Shown here piece by piece: positions 34,512 to 45,533 of a stretch of 64,000 nt of DNA (its first letter is position 1; every line of letters starts with the position of its first letter). The notes under the pieces were generated by a model that had not been told where the DNA came from, searched no databases, and saw only the letters and a list, made by a program, of their open reading frames with translations. The position numbers and the translations under genes were made by a program. Location: NCBI GenBank assembly GCA_026874595.1, contig CM049309.1:3076076-3140075 (forward strand). The letters are read 5' to 3'. This DNA comes from Sipunculus nudus (Eukaryota; Annelida; Sipuncula; Golfingiida; Sipunculidae).

Positions 34512-36258
34512 GTATGTCAAACAAACCCCTCCTATGAAATTAGCAGGGACATACACTGTGCAAAAATTATTGTAGGTGGTGCCACCAATTTTGTACACTC
34601 TAAAGCAACCCGATATGTATAAACATGCCCAATTTTAGGCTGATGTAAAAAAATAGAATGCAGCTACTGCACTGAGTGAACTCTTGACCTATACCTGGCT
34701 GCACTTCTTCCAATCCTGGCACTGTGCCAAAACTATTCATAGAGCTGACATCATCTTGGCTAATGGCCAACATCAAGGCCCTGGCAATCTGTCAATGGTA
34801 AACCAAGTGCTGCCATCTGTACACAAAAGTGGTCCCTACTTGTAATGACTTTTTATAAGAAAGAAATCAGGAATATATGTAAAATTATTATGGATACATA
34901 CTGAATGGAAAATTAAAATACAGATATATCTCAATGATGGCAAATGTTTTAATAAAGTTGAGTAGGGATACCAATAATTTATAATCCACGTACAGTTGTC
35001 TTTATATAGCCACAGAGAGCTGAATATCCATGATTGTAACATTGCCTGGTATGATGAATAACTTAAATCATAAATCTAAATTTTTTAAAAGCTTTTAAAA
35101 AACTTTCTTGTCAATATTAACCAAAGATAACCTGAAATCTAAATGTCTAGTGGCATGATGTAATAGATGCTGATAAACTGGTGCCAGGCTAGATGTAACA
35201 GCATCACACAGCTAACATATATGGTAAAATGACTCAATTCAAGCTCCATAATTCAGCCAAAAATCATTCATGTGGAACCATTAATGACAATTATTATAAG
35301 AATAATTGTAGGGATTATTCTTGTAAAATATTTAACAAATATTTAACAAATTCAGTGGCATCAGTCGAAAACGTTTTGCAGGTTTATATCTCATATAGGA
35401 AGATACAGCAAAATGGCTAAGTTCAGCTTCCCGTAACTCAGCCAAAAAGCACTGAACCAAAACCATTTGAACAAACTTGAATTATCAACATCTAAGGATA
35501 ATTAATGTGTGAGATTTAAGAATTTGGCCCAGTGGTTTTTGATAAGAAGATCTTTGTAGCCACTGAGCTAAAATGGGCTGTTATGGCATATGACTAAATT
35601 CAGCTTCCCATAACTTAGCCAAAAGTCACTGAAAAGTGACCATTTGATCAAACTTCAGAAAGCACTACCCTAGGATCATTTCTGTGCAATATTAAACAAT
35701 TTGGCCATATGGTTTCAGAGAAGAAGTTTTTTGTAGCCCTCAGTGTGATACAGGCACTGATGACCCCGTACAAAAAAGGCCGATGCAGGTGGCACCACCG
35801 ATACCTCAATTTCAGATATGATACATGTGACCAACATTGGCATAAAATTTGGTGATGATAGCTCCAGCCGTTTCTGAGATTTAAATTTTAATATGCTTTT
35901 TTGCACAGGTAACAAAGTTCAACCTCCTGTAACCAGGCCAAAAATCTCTGAACTGGAACCATTCGAACAAACTTGAGAAAGATTGTTCCAAGGATCATTT
36001 CTGTGAAATATTGGACAATTTGGCTGGAGAGTTTCTGAGAAGAAGATTTTTAAAGCTTTTTTAGCTTTTTCCCTACAAAATCTAAGAAAATGCAGTTAGA
36101 AAAAAAATAAACAAAATCTGATAGTTTTTGGATGACTGATTATTAAAATATTTGGTGATGCTAGCTCCTGCTGTTTTTGTGATAGCTATGGTTAACATAC
36201 AGACGACGCAAGACGCACGACGCCGCACCATCGCATAAGCTCACAGGTTCACTAAAAA

Positions 36259-38640
36259 GCAAAATACTGTATTTCTGAATGGCCGAGCAGCAGACTATTG
36301 TTGCATTTTGATGGCTGAGTAGCAGACTACAGTTGTTACTGAATGGCTTAGCAGTAGACTACTGTTGTATTAAATTGGCTGAGAAGAAAACTACTTTTGT
36401 ATTAAATTGGCTGAGCAGCAGACTACAGTTTTTACTGAATGGCTGAGCAGTAGACAACTGTTGTATTAAATTGGCTGTACAGCAGACTACTGATCTATTT
36501 CAATGGCTGAGTAACAGACTACTGTTGTATCTGAATGGCTGAGCAGTACACTGCTGTTGTATTTCAATGGCTGAGCAGCAGACTACTGTTGTATTTCATT
36601 GGTTGAGCAGCAGACTACTGTTGCATTTCATTGGCTGAGCAGCTGACTACAGTTGTATTTGAAAGGCTGAGCAGCAGACTGTTGTTGCATTTCAATGGCT
36701 GAGCAGCAGACTACTTTTGTATCTGAATGGCTCAGCAGCAGACTACTGTTGTATCTGAATGGCTGAGCAGCAGACTACTGTTGCATTTGAAAGGCTGAGC
36801 AGCAGACTGTTGTTGCATTTCAATGGCTGAGCAGCAGACAACTAATGTATCTGAATGGCTGAGCAGTAGACTACTGTTGTATTAAATGGACTGAGCAGCA
36901 GACTGTTGTTGCATTTCAATGGCTGAGCAGCAGACTACTTTTGTATCTGAATGGCTCAGCAGCAGACTACTGTTGTACCTGAATGGCTGAGCAGCAGATT
37001 ATTTTTGTATCTGAATTGCTCAGCAGCAGACTACTGTTGTATCTGAATGGCTGAGCAGCAGACTATGGTTGTATCTGAATGGCCGAGCAGTAGACTACAG
37101 TTGTTACTTAATGGCTGAGTAGCAGACTACAGTTGTTACTGAATGGCTGAGCAGTAGACCGTTGTAGTATCTGAATGGCTGAGCAGTAGACTACTGTTGT
37201 ATTAAATTGGCTTAGTAGCAGACTACAGTTTTTACTGAATGGCTGAGCGGTAGACAACTGTTGTATTAAATTGGCTGTGCAGCAGACTATTGTTTCATTT
37301 CAATGGCTGAGCAGCAGACTACTAATGAATCTGAATGGCTGAGCAGCACACTGTTGTTGTATTTCAATGGCTGAGCAGTAGACTACAGTTGTTACAGACT
37401 GGCAGAGCAGTAGACTACTGTTGTATTAAATTGGCTGAGCAGCAGACTACTGTTGTATTAAATTTGCTGAGCAGCACACTGTTGTTGCATTTTAATGGAT
37501 GAGTAGCAGACTACAGTTGTTACTTAATGGCTGAGCAGCACACTACTGTTGTATTAAATAGGCTGAGCAGCAGACTACTTTTGTATTAAATAGGCTGAGC
37601 AGCAGATCACAGTTTTTACTGAATGGCTGAGCAGTAGACATATGTTGTATTAAATGGGCTGTGCAGCAGACTACCGTTGTATTAAATTGGCTAAGCAGCA
37701 CACTGTTGTTGTATTTCAATGGCTGAGCAGCAGACTACAGTTGTTACTGAATGGCTGAGCAGTAGACTATTGTTGTATTAAATTGACTGAGCAGCAGACT
37801 TCTGTTGTATTAAATTGGCTGAGCAGCACACTGTTGTTGCATTATAATGGATGAGTAGCAGACTACAGTTGTTACTGAATGGCTGAGCAGCAGACTACTG
37901 TTGTATTAAATTGGCTGAGAATAAAACTACTTTTGTATTAAATTGGCTGAGCAGCAGACTACAGTTGTTACTGAATGGCTGAGCAGTAGACAACTGTTGT
38001 ATAAAATTGGCTGTGCAGCAGACTACTGTTGTATTTAATTAGCTGAGCAGCACACTGTTGTTGTAATTCAATGGCTGAGCAGCAGACAACAGTTGTTACT
38101 GAATGGCTGAGCAGTAGACTACTGTTGCATTAAATTGACTAAGCAGCAGACTGTTGTTGCATTTCAATGGCTGAGCAGCAGACTACTGTTGTATCTGAAT
38201 GGCTGAGCAGCAGACTACTTTTGTATCTGAATTGCTCAGCAGCAGACTACTGTTGTATCTGAATGGCTGAGCAGCAGACTACGGTTGTATCTGAATGGCT
38301 GAGCAGTAGACTACAATTGTTACTTAATGGCTGAGTAGCACACTACAGTTGTATTTCAAATGCTGAGCAGCACACTACTTTTGTATTTGAATGGCTAAGC
38401 AGCAGACTACTGTTCTTTTTCAATAGCTGAGTAGCAGATTTCTGTTGTATTTAATTCACTGAGCAGCAGACTGCTGCTCTATTTCAGTGGCTGTGCAGCA
38501 GACTACTTTGGTATTTGAATGACTAGGCAGTAGACTTTTTTTTTATTTTAATGGCTGAGCAGCAGACTTATTTTAGATTTGAATGGCTGAGCAGCATACT
38601 GCTGTTGTTTCAGAAACATCATTGCTGTAGCTCACTTGAC
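36259..38640. repeat. 32-bp minisatellite, about 73 copies
   Basis: The unit is GGCTGAGCAGCAGACTACTG followed by TTGTATCTGAAT. Spacing is 32 bp (for example 36729 to 36761). Variant sub-units (TTGTATTAAATT, TTGTTACTGAAT, TTGCATTTCAAT) recur in ordered groups, indicating multi-unit duplications. Three further units lie at 31290-31390 on the other side of C2. Confidence 0.95.
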
Positions 38641-38847
38641 TTACTTGGCTAAAAATTATATATTTATTCTCAATTTTTTTTTCAAAATACCATTATCCAA
38701 GTATGACAACATATTAACGGTAAATATGTATTAAGCTGCCAATGCAAATTTGTATTCATCAAATTTCTTTACATGGAAAGAGGGTAAAAATCTGAAAGAA
38801 CTGTATCAAGTCATGACACCATGAAGCTTAAGCTTCCATGTGTCCAG

Positions 38848-38897
38848 ATGAAAGGACAGCTAAAGAATACCTCTTTATCTGTGTATACTTTCAGCAG
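38848..38897 (+). CDS. Candidate short internal exon
   Basis: The exon follows CCATGTGTCCAG and ends at GTAGAG. Two leading bases plus 16 codons (ERTAKEYLFICVYFQQ) form an amphipathic peptide. The leading AT completes the codon left open by the 31021 exon, and the end is phase 0, which fits the exon at 41169. The donor is not ideal and the exon is short, so support is mainly from phase and composition. Confidence 0.5.
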
Positions 38898-39020
38898 GTA
38901 GAGCATCAGTCATTTTTTCACTGACACATCCACCTGTCAATGAAGACAAATGAAGTGATGTCTTGGAATTGTTCTTTGCAGTATTACACTCACATATCAT
39001 GTAATATTTGTCACTGATGA

Positions 39021-40133
39021 AACAAGTGACCCGTGGGTCATGACCCTCAGCCGACTGACATGTTGACAATATGTCCTTGCACAGACAACTAATTAAGATA
39101 ATGTAGGTGGCATCATTGTTCATGCATATTAGCTTAACTTCATCAAGACCCATTAGCACAGCAAATCTGATGAAAAACCAACCTGCCTTTCATGAGGAAT
39201 CAGGCAATATGTGTGTATTTTGCATTATTTCTAGTGTGCTCAAACATACCCCAAAACTCTGAGAATATAGGTCACTGTGACCCAATTTCAGGTTTCTGGG
39301 GAGAACTTTTGAGGAACTCTCAGGATGTCAAGTTAGAAAATTCTGTTCCCAAAGGTTATGATTTGAGCCCTACTTTGGTATCAAATTTTCAATTATTCTA
39401 AGGGGTGCTTTTAAGCCCCATAGCTCAGAAAATATGGGTAACAGAGACCTTAATTCATGTTTCCAGGGAGACTTTTCATAGACCTCCCTGGATTTTTGGT
39501 TAGAAGATTCCAGGTCCAATATTTATGATTTGTGCCCTGCTTTGGTGTCAAATTTTTAATTATGATGGGGGGGTGCTTATAAGCCTAATAGCTCCATGAA
39601 TATAGGTAACACAGACCTAATTTCAGGTTTTAATGAAAACTTTTCATGTACCTCTCTGGATGTAAAGTGAGACGATTCTAGGTCTAGTTGTTACAATTTG
39701 AGTCCTGTTAACAGATGACCACATCTTTTAAGGCCTCAAAAAATAGATAAAAAAATTGTAAAAAATCGAAAAAACAGATGGCGCCACCAGTCTGCAGAAA
39801 CTGATGAAACACTCCATGATCAATATCCATGCACGGAATCATGGTGACCAATGCATAAGTTGTTCAGATACTTGAGCTTTTGAATCAAATTTTTCATTAT
39901 TATGGGGGGTACTTTGGAGCCCCATAGCTTGAAGAATATTGATAACAAAGACCTAATTCCATTTTCCCAAGGAGATTTTTCATGGACATCTCTGGATGTA
40001 AAGTAAGAAGATTCCAGGTCCAGCGGTTACAATTTGTGCCTTGTTAACAGACAGACAGCCGGATGGCTGGGCAGCTTACGGACAAAGAGTGATCACTGTA
40101 GCTCAGATAACTTACAGTCAGCTGAGCTAAAAA
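39021..40133 (-). mobile_element. Family A element, copy A4
   Basis: The left end AACAAGTGACCCGTGGGTCA contains the palindrome GACCCGTGGGTC, then CCTCAGCCGA. The right end is CAGTCAGCTGAGCTAAAAA. The interior has three diverged units around GGTAACA(G/C)AGACCTAATTTC (about 39270, 39435, 39600 and a fourth near 39940) and an isolated GATGGCGCCACCAG at 39778. The second half matches A5 (2092-2737). It lies in an intron, antisense to the gene. Confidence 0.7.
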
Positions 40134-41168
40134 TGTTATTATCTAACAGAGATTCATCTGTGGTTAATGGGCAAAGCCCATAATTATACACCTTTATATC
40201 AATTTTATACAGCACTGCTATAGGTATTACACCAGGTATCTATTACAAATACTTTTACTTTAAGAATTTGTTTTATATCTAAAGAATATGTGACACCTTC
40301 ATAACTGTTGGAATATTTGCTATGAAGTGTCTGGAGCTCCAAACCTGGACAAAGCTACAGGGCTGTACTAAGTCTGGTAATCATGTTATATCCACCAACT
40401 TGATCAAGTGAGGAGTAGTGTAGGAGCTAAACCTACAAACTGATCAACACCCATGGGATAGGAAAACATAGAAGGTGTGCCACTTAATCAATTTCTTTCA
40501 AAACGAATACAATTCTGTCAGAGATAAACAGACACAAAGTAACAAACAACATCAAAACAGAACCTTATTGCGCAGCCAACAATAATCCCACTGCAAGTAG
40601 ACCTTGGATGCGGGTGGATTGATGGTTTCATTATGAATACAGATGTACATATTACACTATTTACTGGGGTCAATATTTAAGTTACTAGCATACAGCAGAT
40701 TTAAAGGTAACAAAGAAAGTACATAAAATAATTAATTAATAATTGATCGTCATTCATGTTTATTTTTCAATCATTAATTATGATTTTTAACCAATTCCTA
40801 TCAGTAATAGCATTCCCATACTTCTGCAGGATGCACAAAACAGCTAAAACAATTAAATAGGCCTATTTAAAGTGCAGTTTATTCATGGTTCAGTTATACA
40901 GGTAAATGGAGATTTATAAAGCACTTGATTATATTTATAAATTTTCATTAATCCCTTATTATGTTAAAAAAAAATAACTATATGTCCATTCACAGTCATA
41001 AGGAGGTCATCACAATCCCTTCAATAATGAACATTTATTTACTAAGGTCCTGTATTTGAACATTATATGTAAGTCTAAGATAATTTAAATTTGTTTAGAT
41101 CACTGTAATAAAAAAATCCACCACTTGGCTTCTGTCACTTCTCTAAAACTTAACTGGTAATTTTCCAG
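40134..41168. other. Intron with one weak exon-like patch
   Basis: CLELQTWTKLQGCTKS can be read at 40328-40376 before a GTAATC site, but the acceptor is poor and the phase does not fit. Otherwise AT-rich and unrecognised. Confidence 0.3.
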
Positions 41169-41216
41169 ATCTTGGAGGACATGTGGATTATCAAAGTTGT
41201 GGAAAGTCCTACCTCA
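41169..41216 (+). CDS. Candidate short internal exon beside element B6
   Basis: The acceptor AATTTTCCAG and donor GTAACA bound 16 codons (ILEDMWIIKVVESPTS), phase 0 to phase 0, fitting both 38848-38897 and 43398-43556. The B6 element begins only 12 bp after the last exon base, so the intron's 5' splice site is almost at the insertion point. The frame continues two codons past the donor to a TAA. The short length leaves some doubt. Confidence 0.5.
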
Positions 41217-41228
41217 GTAACATAATAA

Positions 41229-43125
41229 AACTAGAATACGGGTAGTCGACAAGCGACTACTTGTATCCGCCTAAATCAGAGTGGAATGGGTGAAGTGTTG
41301 CATATTAGCATGGATGTCTGCAGCCAAATTGTGTATGTAGGTTGCGCTACCTACCAAAAAATCCAGAAAGATCTATACACATGCAAAACTTTGGCCCAAT
41401 CGATCAAACGGTTCCCAAGATATGAGCTTGGATATCTGCTGCATAAACTAGAATGCAGGTGGCGCCACCTGTCATAAAATCAAGAGAGCTGTCAGGGATG
41501 TATAAACTTGCAAAATTTTAGGTAGATATGTCAAACCACTGCTGAGATATGAGTGATTTTATCCCATGGCAGACAAACAGATGGGAGCTGTGCAAACATG
41601 GCTGCAGGTGGCACCACCAGTTTTGCGTATGTTATAAAGCTCTCCAAGGGCTACATTTGTGCAAAAAAATTTTCCTGATCGGTCAAACGGTTCCCGAGTT
41701 TTGCGTATGATAAAGAGCTATGTGAGATTTATACACATGCAAAATTTTTGCCCAATCGGTCAAACGGTTCCCTAGATATGAGCTTGGATGTCTGCAGCAT
41801 AAACTTGATTGTAGGTGGCGCCACCTGTCATAAAATCAGAAAAGCTATCCAGGATGTATAAGCATGCCGAATTTCAGGTGAATTAGTCAAACCACTGCAG
41901 AAATAGGAGTGATTTTAACCCAAGGCAGATGAACAGATGGACACTGTGCAAACATGGTTGCAGGTGGTGCCACCATTTTCGGTGTATGTTATAAAGCTCT
42001 CCAAGGGCTACATTTGTGCAAAAAAAATTTTCCTGATCGGTCAAACGGTTCCTGAGATATGAGCTTGGATGTCTGCAGCGTAAACGTGAATGTAGGTGGC
42101 GCCACCTGTCATAAAATCAGAAAAGCTATCCAGAATGTATACGCATGCCAAATTTCAGGTGAATTAGTCAAGTCACTGCAGAGATATGAGTGATTTTAAC
42201 CCAAGGCAGACAAACAGATGGACACTGTGCAAACATGGTTGCAGGTAGCGCCACCATTTTTGGTGTATGTTATAAAGCTCTCCAAGGGCTACATTTGTGC
42301 AAAAGAATTTTCCTGATCGGTCAAACGGTTCCCGAGATATGAGCTTTGATGTCTGCAGCATAAACGTGAATGTAGGTGGCGCCACCTGTCATAAAATCAG
42401 AAAAGCTATCCAGGATGTATACGCATGCCCAATTTCAGGTGAATTAGTCAAGTCACTGCAGAGATATGAGTGATTTTAACCCAAGGCAGACGAACAGATG
42501 GACACTGTGCAAACATGGTTGCAGGTGGCGCCACCATTTTTGGTGTATGTTATAAAGCTCTCCAAGGGCTACATTTGTGCAAAAGAATTTTCCTGATCGG
42601 TCAAACTGTTCCCGAGATATGAGCTTGGATGTCTGCAGAGTAAACATGAATGTAGATGGCGCCACCTGTCATAAAATCAGAAAAGCTATCCAGGATGTTT
42701 ACGCATGCCCAATTTCAGGTGAATTAGTCAAGTCACTGCAGAGATATGAGTGATTTTAACCCAAGGCAGACGAACAGATGGACACTGTGCAAACATGGTT
42801 GCAGGTGGCGCCACCATTTTTGGTGTATGTTATAAAGCTCTCTGAGGGCTACATTTGTGCAAAAACATTTTCCTGATCGGTCAAACGGTTCCCGAGATAT
42901 GTGGGTTTATGTGTGGAAACAGACGCACAAACGGACGCAGAGCGCAAAGGAAAGGTCAGAGGTCAAAACAAAATCGGGGCGCAGCAGTTCACATGTGACC
43001 CGAACATAATCCCGGGTTTCGGAAAATTCCGCCCAGCGGTTACTGAGGAGTTCTCCGGACACCTACGCGGCGGCGGCGGCCAGCTGAAAACATAGTATCC
43101 GCAAAACTCTGTTTGGCGGATACAA
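41229..43125 (-). mobile_element. Family B element, copy B6
   Basis: The left end AACTAGAATACGGGTAGTCG has the intact hairpin and GTATCCGCC. The right end is CATAGTATCCGC then TTTGGCGGATACAA, with a GGCGGCGGCGG run at 43066-43079. The core has near-identical 280-bp units (starting near 41860, 42140, 42420 and 42700), among the most homogeneous in the window, suggesting recent expansion or conversion. GGTGGCGCCACC appears repeatedly, some copies mutated. No protein. Confidence 0.8.
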
Positions 43126-43397
43126 TTACATAAAATTTACATTTGACAAAGATTAATGCTGAGCTAATAGCAAATATTCCGGTAGGTTGGTCAGTCAGCA
43201 CCAGAAAAATAGCCCCAATTGGTGTGTTAAGCAGCATCAGTGCACATGCCTAAAAGAAACAGTTATTTTACACTGTATATAATCATACTGGTAACCCCTG
43301 GATATAAATGGATATAAATAAAATATGAAAGCTTACCTGCTGTGATGCCCCAGAAGCCACAGAGGATATCAAGTTCTAGCCATTGCTTCCCTCACAG

Positions 43398-43556
43398 GCT
43401 GTCACCCCTTATGATGACAGTAAGCCTGTTCCATCCAGCCCAAAGAAAGTGCTGCTATTGAATACAGGAAGCTTTGTGGAATGTTCCATTTCTGCTGGTA
43501 GGTATGGCAGGATACTGCTCCTGGAGGCACTGAGCCATGAAATCAGCCTGGCCAGG
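43398..43556 (+). CDS. Candidate internal exon, 53 codons
   Basis: A strong acceptor (CATTGCTTCCCTCACAG) begins 53 codons ending at AGG with donor GTAAAT, phase 0 to phase 0. The peptide starts AVTPYDDSKPVPSSPKKVLL, a Pro/Ser-rich linker, then an amphipathic helix (RILLLEALSHEISLAR). An alternative internal donor, GTAGGT at 43500, would end the exon after CSISA with one extra base, but the coding-like composition continues past it. The first in-frame stop is a TGA 21 bases past the donor. The - strand frame here is a shadow. I do not recognise the protein. Confidence 0.65.
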
Positions 43557-43655
43557 GTAAATAGTGCTGACTTGAGATGAATGTCATCATCATCTTCCTG
43601 ATCCTGGATGTGCTGCTGAAACAAATGACTGGTCATGAAGATGAAGGGTATCCAG

Positions 43656-43727
43656 GCTGCTGATGAAGATGGTTCTCCATCTGCAAGCTGTTCCTCACAA
43701 GTTTCTTCTTACGCTACATTTATTACT
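43656..43727 (+). CDS. Candidate internal exon, acidic/serine-rich
   Basis: After GGGTATCCAG come 24 codons (AADEDGSPSASCSSQVSSYA then TFIT) to a GTAAAA donor, phase 0 to phase 0. The composition suggests a disordered linker. The intron separating it from the previous exon would be only 99 bp and is rich in TCATCATC and GATGAAG words. The acceptor lacks a good pyrimidine tract. Confidence 0.5.
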
Positions 43728-44342
43728 GTAAAAGAATTGTTAAAAATGCTGGTTGTATTTCTAAAATATATGTGAAAACAGAAAACAGTCTCATCAACTG
43801 TCTTTAATGACATATAAACAAGAATCTCCAAGTTTAAAAAAAAAAAAATCTGGTAAACTTTAATACTTAGAATAAGTTACATTTGCTGTTCAAATTCAGA
43901 AAAATACATACATTGCTTTGAAAACCAGGAAGAGGCCATTACAGGTTAAATGTGACAATTAACCAAAACACAGTGATTTTAACCTTTTGGGTTAAGATTT
44001 TACTGAAGATGGCATGACAGATGTTCCTAATACCAGTAATTACCTCTGAGTGACATTTAATTCATAGCCTCATCTGTTTAATGGACAACATTTAACTAGC
44101 CTAATTAATTATAAGGATTTTGCAGCTATATAACAGTATTTATTAAATAAACTTGGACTGAATTTTCACACAAATTTACAATTTATGTTCAACTAAAATA
44201 TCAGATTATGTTGAAAATATGAACTGAATTCTTTGTTTTTTTCATCCATGTGACTTTCTTTTCTGTTTTGCCCTAATCTATATGACCTTTCAAGCAACAA
44301 TCATTTGTATCTTTACAATAAAAAAGGAACCCATTTTTATAT
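43728..44342. other. Intron, no recognised feature
   Basis: AT-rich sequence without exon or repeat signals that I can support. Confidence 0.4.
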
Positions 44343-44690
44343 TTAATACACATGTTGAACTTGCAAATTAGCAGATGCCATATGTAGTCAATTGTACAGG
44401 AAAAATTATTATGGTAAATAATTGGAAATCTATTCAAATTGGAGTCTAAATCCAATTAAATATGCACATTCCAGTGTTTATTTTAGTATATTGTTTTTTT
44501 TAACAAATCTTTGTTAATACACATGTTGAACTTGCAAATTAGCAGATGCCATATGTAGTCAATTGTACAGGAAAAAAAATTAAGGTCAATAATTGGAAAT
44601 CTATTCAAATTGGAGTCTAAATCCAATTAAATATGCACATTCCAGTGTTTATTTTAGTATATTGTTTTCTTGAACAAATCTTTGTAATTT
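44343..44690. repeat. Tandem duplication, two 171-bp copies
   Basis: The block starting TTAATACACATGTTGAAC at 44343 is repeated from 44514 with only a few substitutions, most in the AAAATTATTATGG region. A clean two-copy duplication with a homopolymer T run between copies. Confidence 0.9.
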
Positions 44691-45254
44691 ATTCTTTGCA
44701 TGAGGTTTCATTAAAATGATATGGAAAATTAAAGATGAAAGACAAAGCTGTTACATACATAAAAAGGAATAATAATATAAACAATAAAAGATAAGCTGCT
44801 ATGTATTCTTGAGCAGTGGTTGCAGAAACAGTTAATTTTAAGTACGGTAGAGCGCCGTTTTTTTGTAAAGCCTCAGGGGACAAGCATTTTTTTCTGAAAA
44901 CCAAACTTTCAGAAAAACAGTCTAGGGTCTTGAGGCAAGTTTATACAATAGTTGATGATAAACTTAATGGCTACCTGTTAAAACAGATAATTCATAATTT
45001 TTTCTTTGAGTCAGGGGTATCTAGCAACTTAATTTTGTATTCAACAAGTTTCTCTCTGCTTTTCTTTATATGGGTAATAGTGGATTTGAAAGTGCTGAAA
45101 TCTCTTAGGAAGCAGCCCAAGGATTGTCAACTTGTCATCAAAGCATATCGCCATCCATTTCTCTTCTTTGATTCCACATTTCTACAACATAACAGCCACC
45201 TGATTTTGTTTGAGTGGTGTTCTTCTTGACATTAAAAGTGAAATGATGAATAAG
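44691..45254. other. Mixed sequence, possible exon remnant
   Basis: A frame open from 44816 to 45229 (+) contains locally coding-like words (VLRQVYTIVDDKLNGYLLKQ at 44926-44985; RKQPKDCQLVIKAYRHPFLF at 45110-45170), but no acceptor/donor pairs bound them. It could be decayed exon sequence or chance. Confidence 0.25.
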
Positions 45255-45533
45255 ATGAATAATGGTGAGTTAAAGAAAATCACACAATTGCTCATGGAAG
45301 TGATCTGTTCACTTGCATGGCTGGACTCACATGCTATTGCCATGCAGATTACCCTGTTTGAGCATAAGTGATGTATGAATGATACCTTGGTAATGCTCAT
45401 GCGAGTAGACTGCTCAGTTGTTTGGCTTGACACCCTAGCCCAAGCCGATGAACTATGCTTGTATTTGTACAAACAAGATCTGGCTGATATTACACACACA
45501 TGCTCTTTGATAAACTGTTCAGCCGATTTCTAA
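45255..45533 (+). pseudogene. Coding-like tandem pair with an in-frame TGA; possible exon
   Basis: The first part (45255-45367) reads ITQLLMEVICSLAWLDSHAI and ends at a possible GTGATG donor; its phase fits both the 43656 exon before it and an alternative 1-base start of the terminal exon (47341). The second part (45372-45530), in the same frame after a TGA at 45369, reads MLMRVDCSVVWLDTLAQADE and ends at TAA. The two parts share LM-V-CS--WLD--A-A, so they look like a duplicated helical repeat. Either the first part is a real exon and the second a dead duplicate, or the whole is a pseudo-exon. Confidence 0.35.

Larger units (their letters stand above)
31391..36258 (-). mobile_element. Family C element, copy C2, inserted in F and carrying B5
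   Basis: The left end AACAAGGCCTACAGGCCTAA and TGCGAACCTGTGCA match C1. The right end is CTCACAGGTTCACTAAAAA. Both flanks are 32-bp units of family F, so the insertion boundaries are visible directly. 31391-31583 matches C1 16703-16890, the C sequence resumes near 34512, and 34890-36258 matches C1 18715-20102. The middle is a nested B element. The interior carries ATAGCTCCAGCCGTTTCTGA-type repeats and no protein gene. Confidence 0.8.
31282..38655 (-). mobile_element. Family F tandem-core element, split by the C2 insertion
   Basis: The left piece (31282-31390) holds TCAAGTGA and about three 32-bp units. The right piece (36259-38655) holds the rest of the array and ends with TCACTTGA (38632-38639) and GGCTAAAAA. 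TCAAGTGA/TCACTTGA is an inverted pair, and the right end GTAGCTCACTTGACTTAC resembles the family A terminus. The extreme left terminus is not clear. The total includes 4.87 kb of inserted C2. The rolling-circle nature is inferred from the shared layout. Confidence 0.6.

Noticed and set aside
36259-38640. CRISPR-like array of short repeats
   Set aside because: Units are contiguous 32-bp tandem repeats without unique spacers, and the context is eukaryotic.
43409-43636. 75-codon - strand frame
   Set aside because: It is antisense to the well supported + exon at 43398-43556.
45182-45499. 105-codon - strand frame
   Set aside because: It overlaps the + strand coding-like pair, which has the better composition and internal repeat; treated as a shadow.
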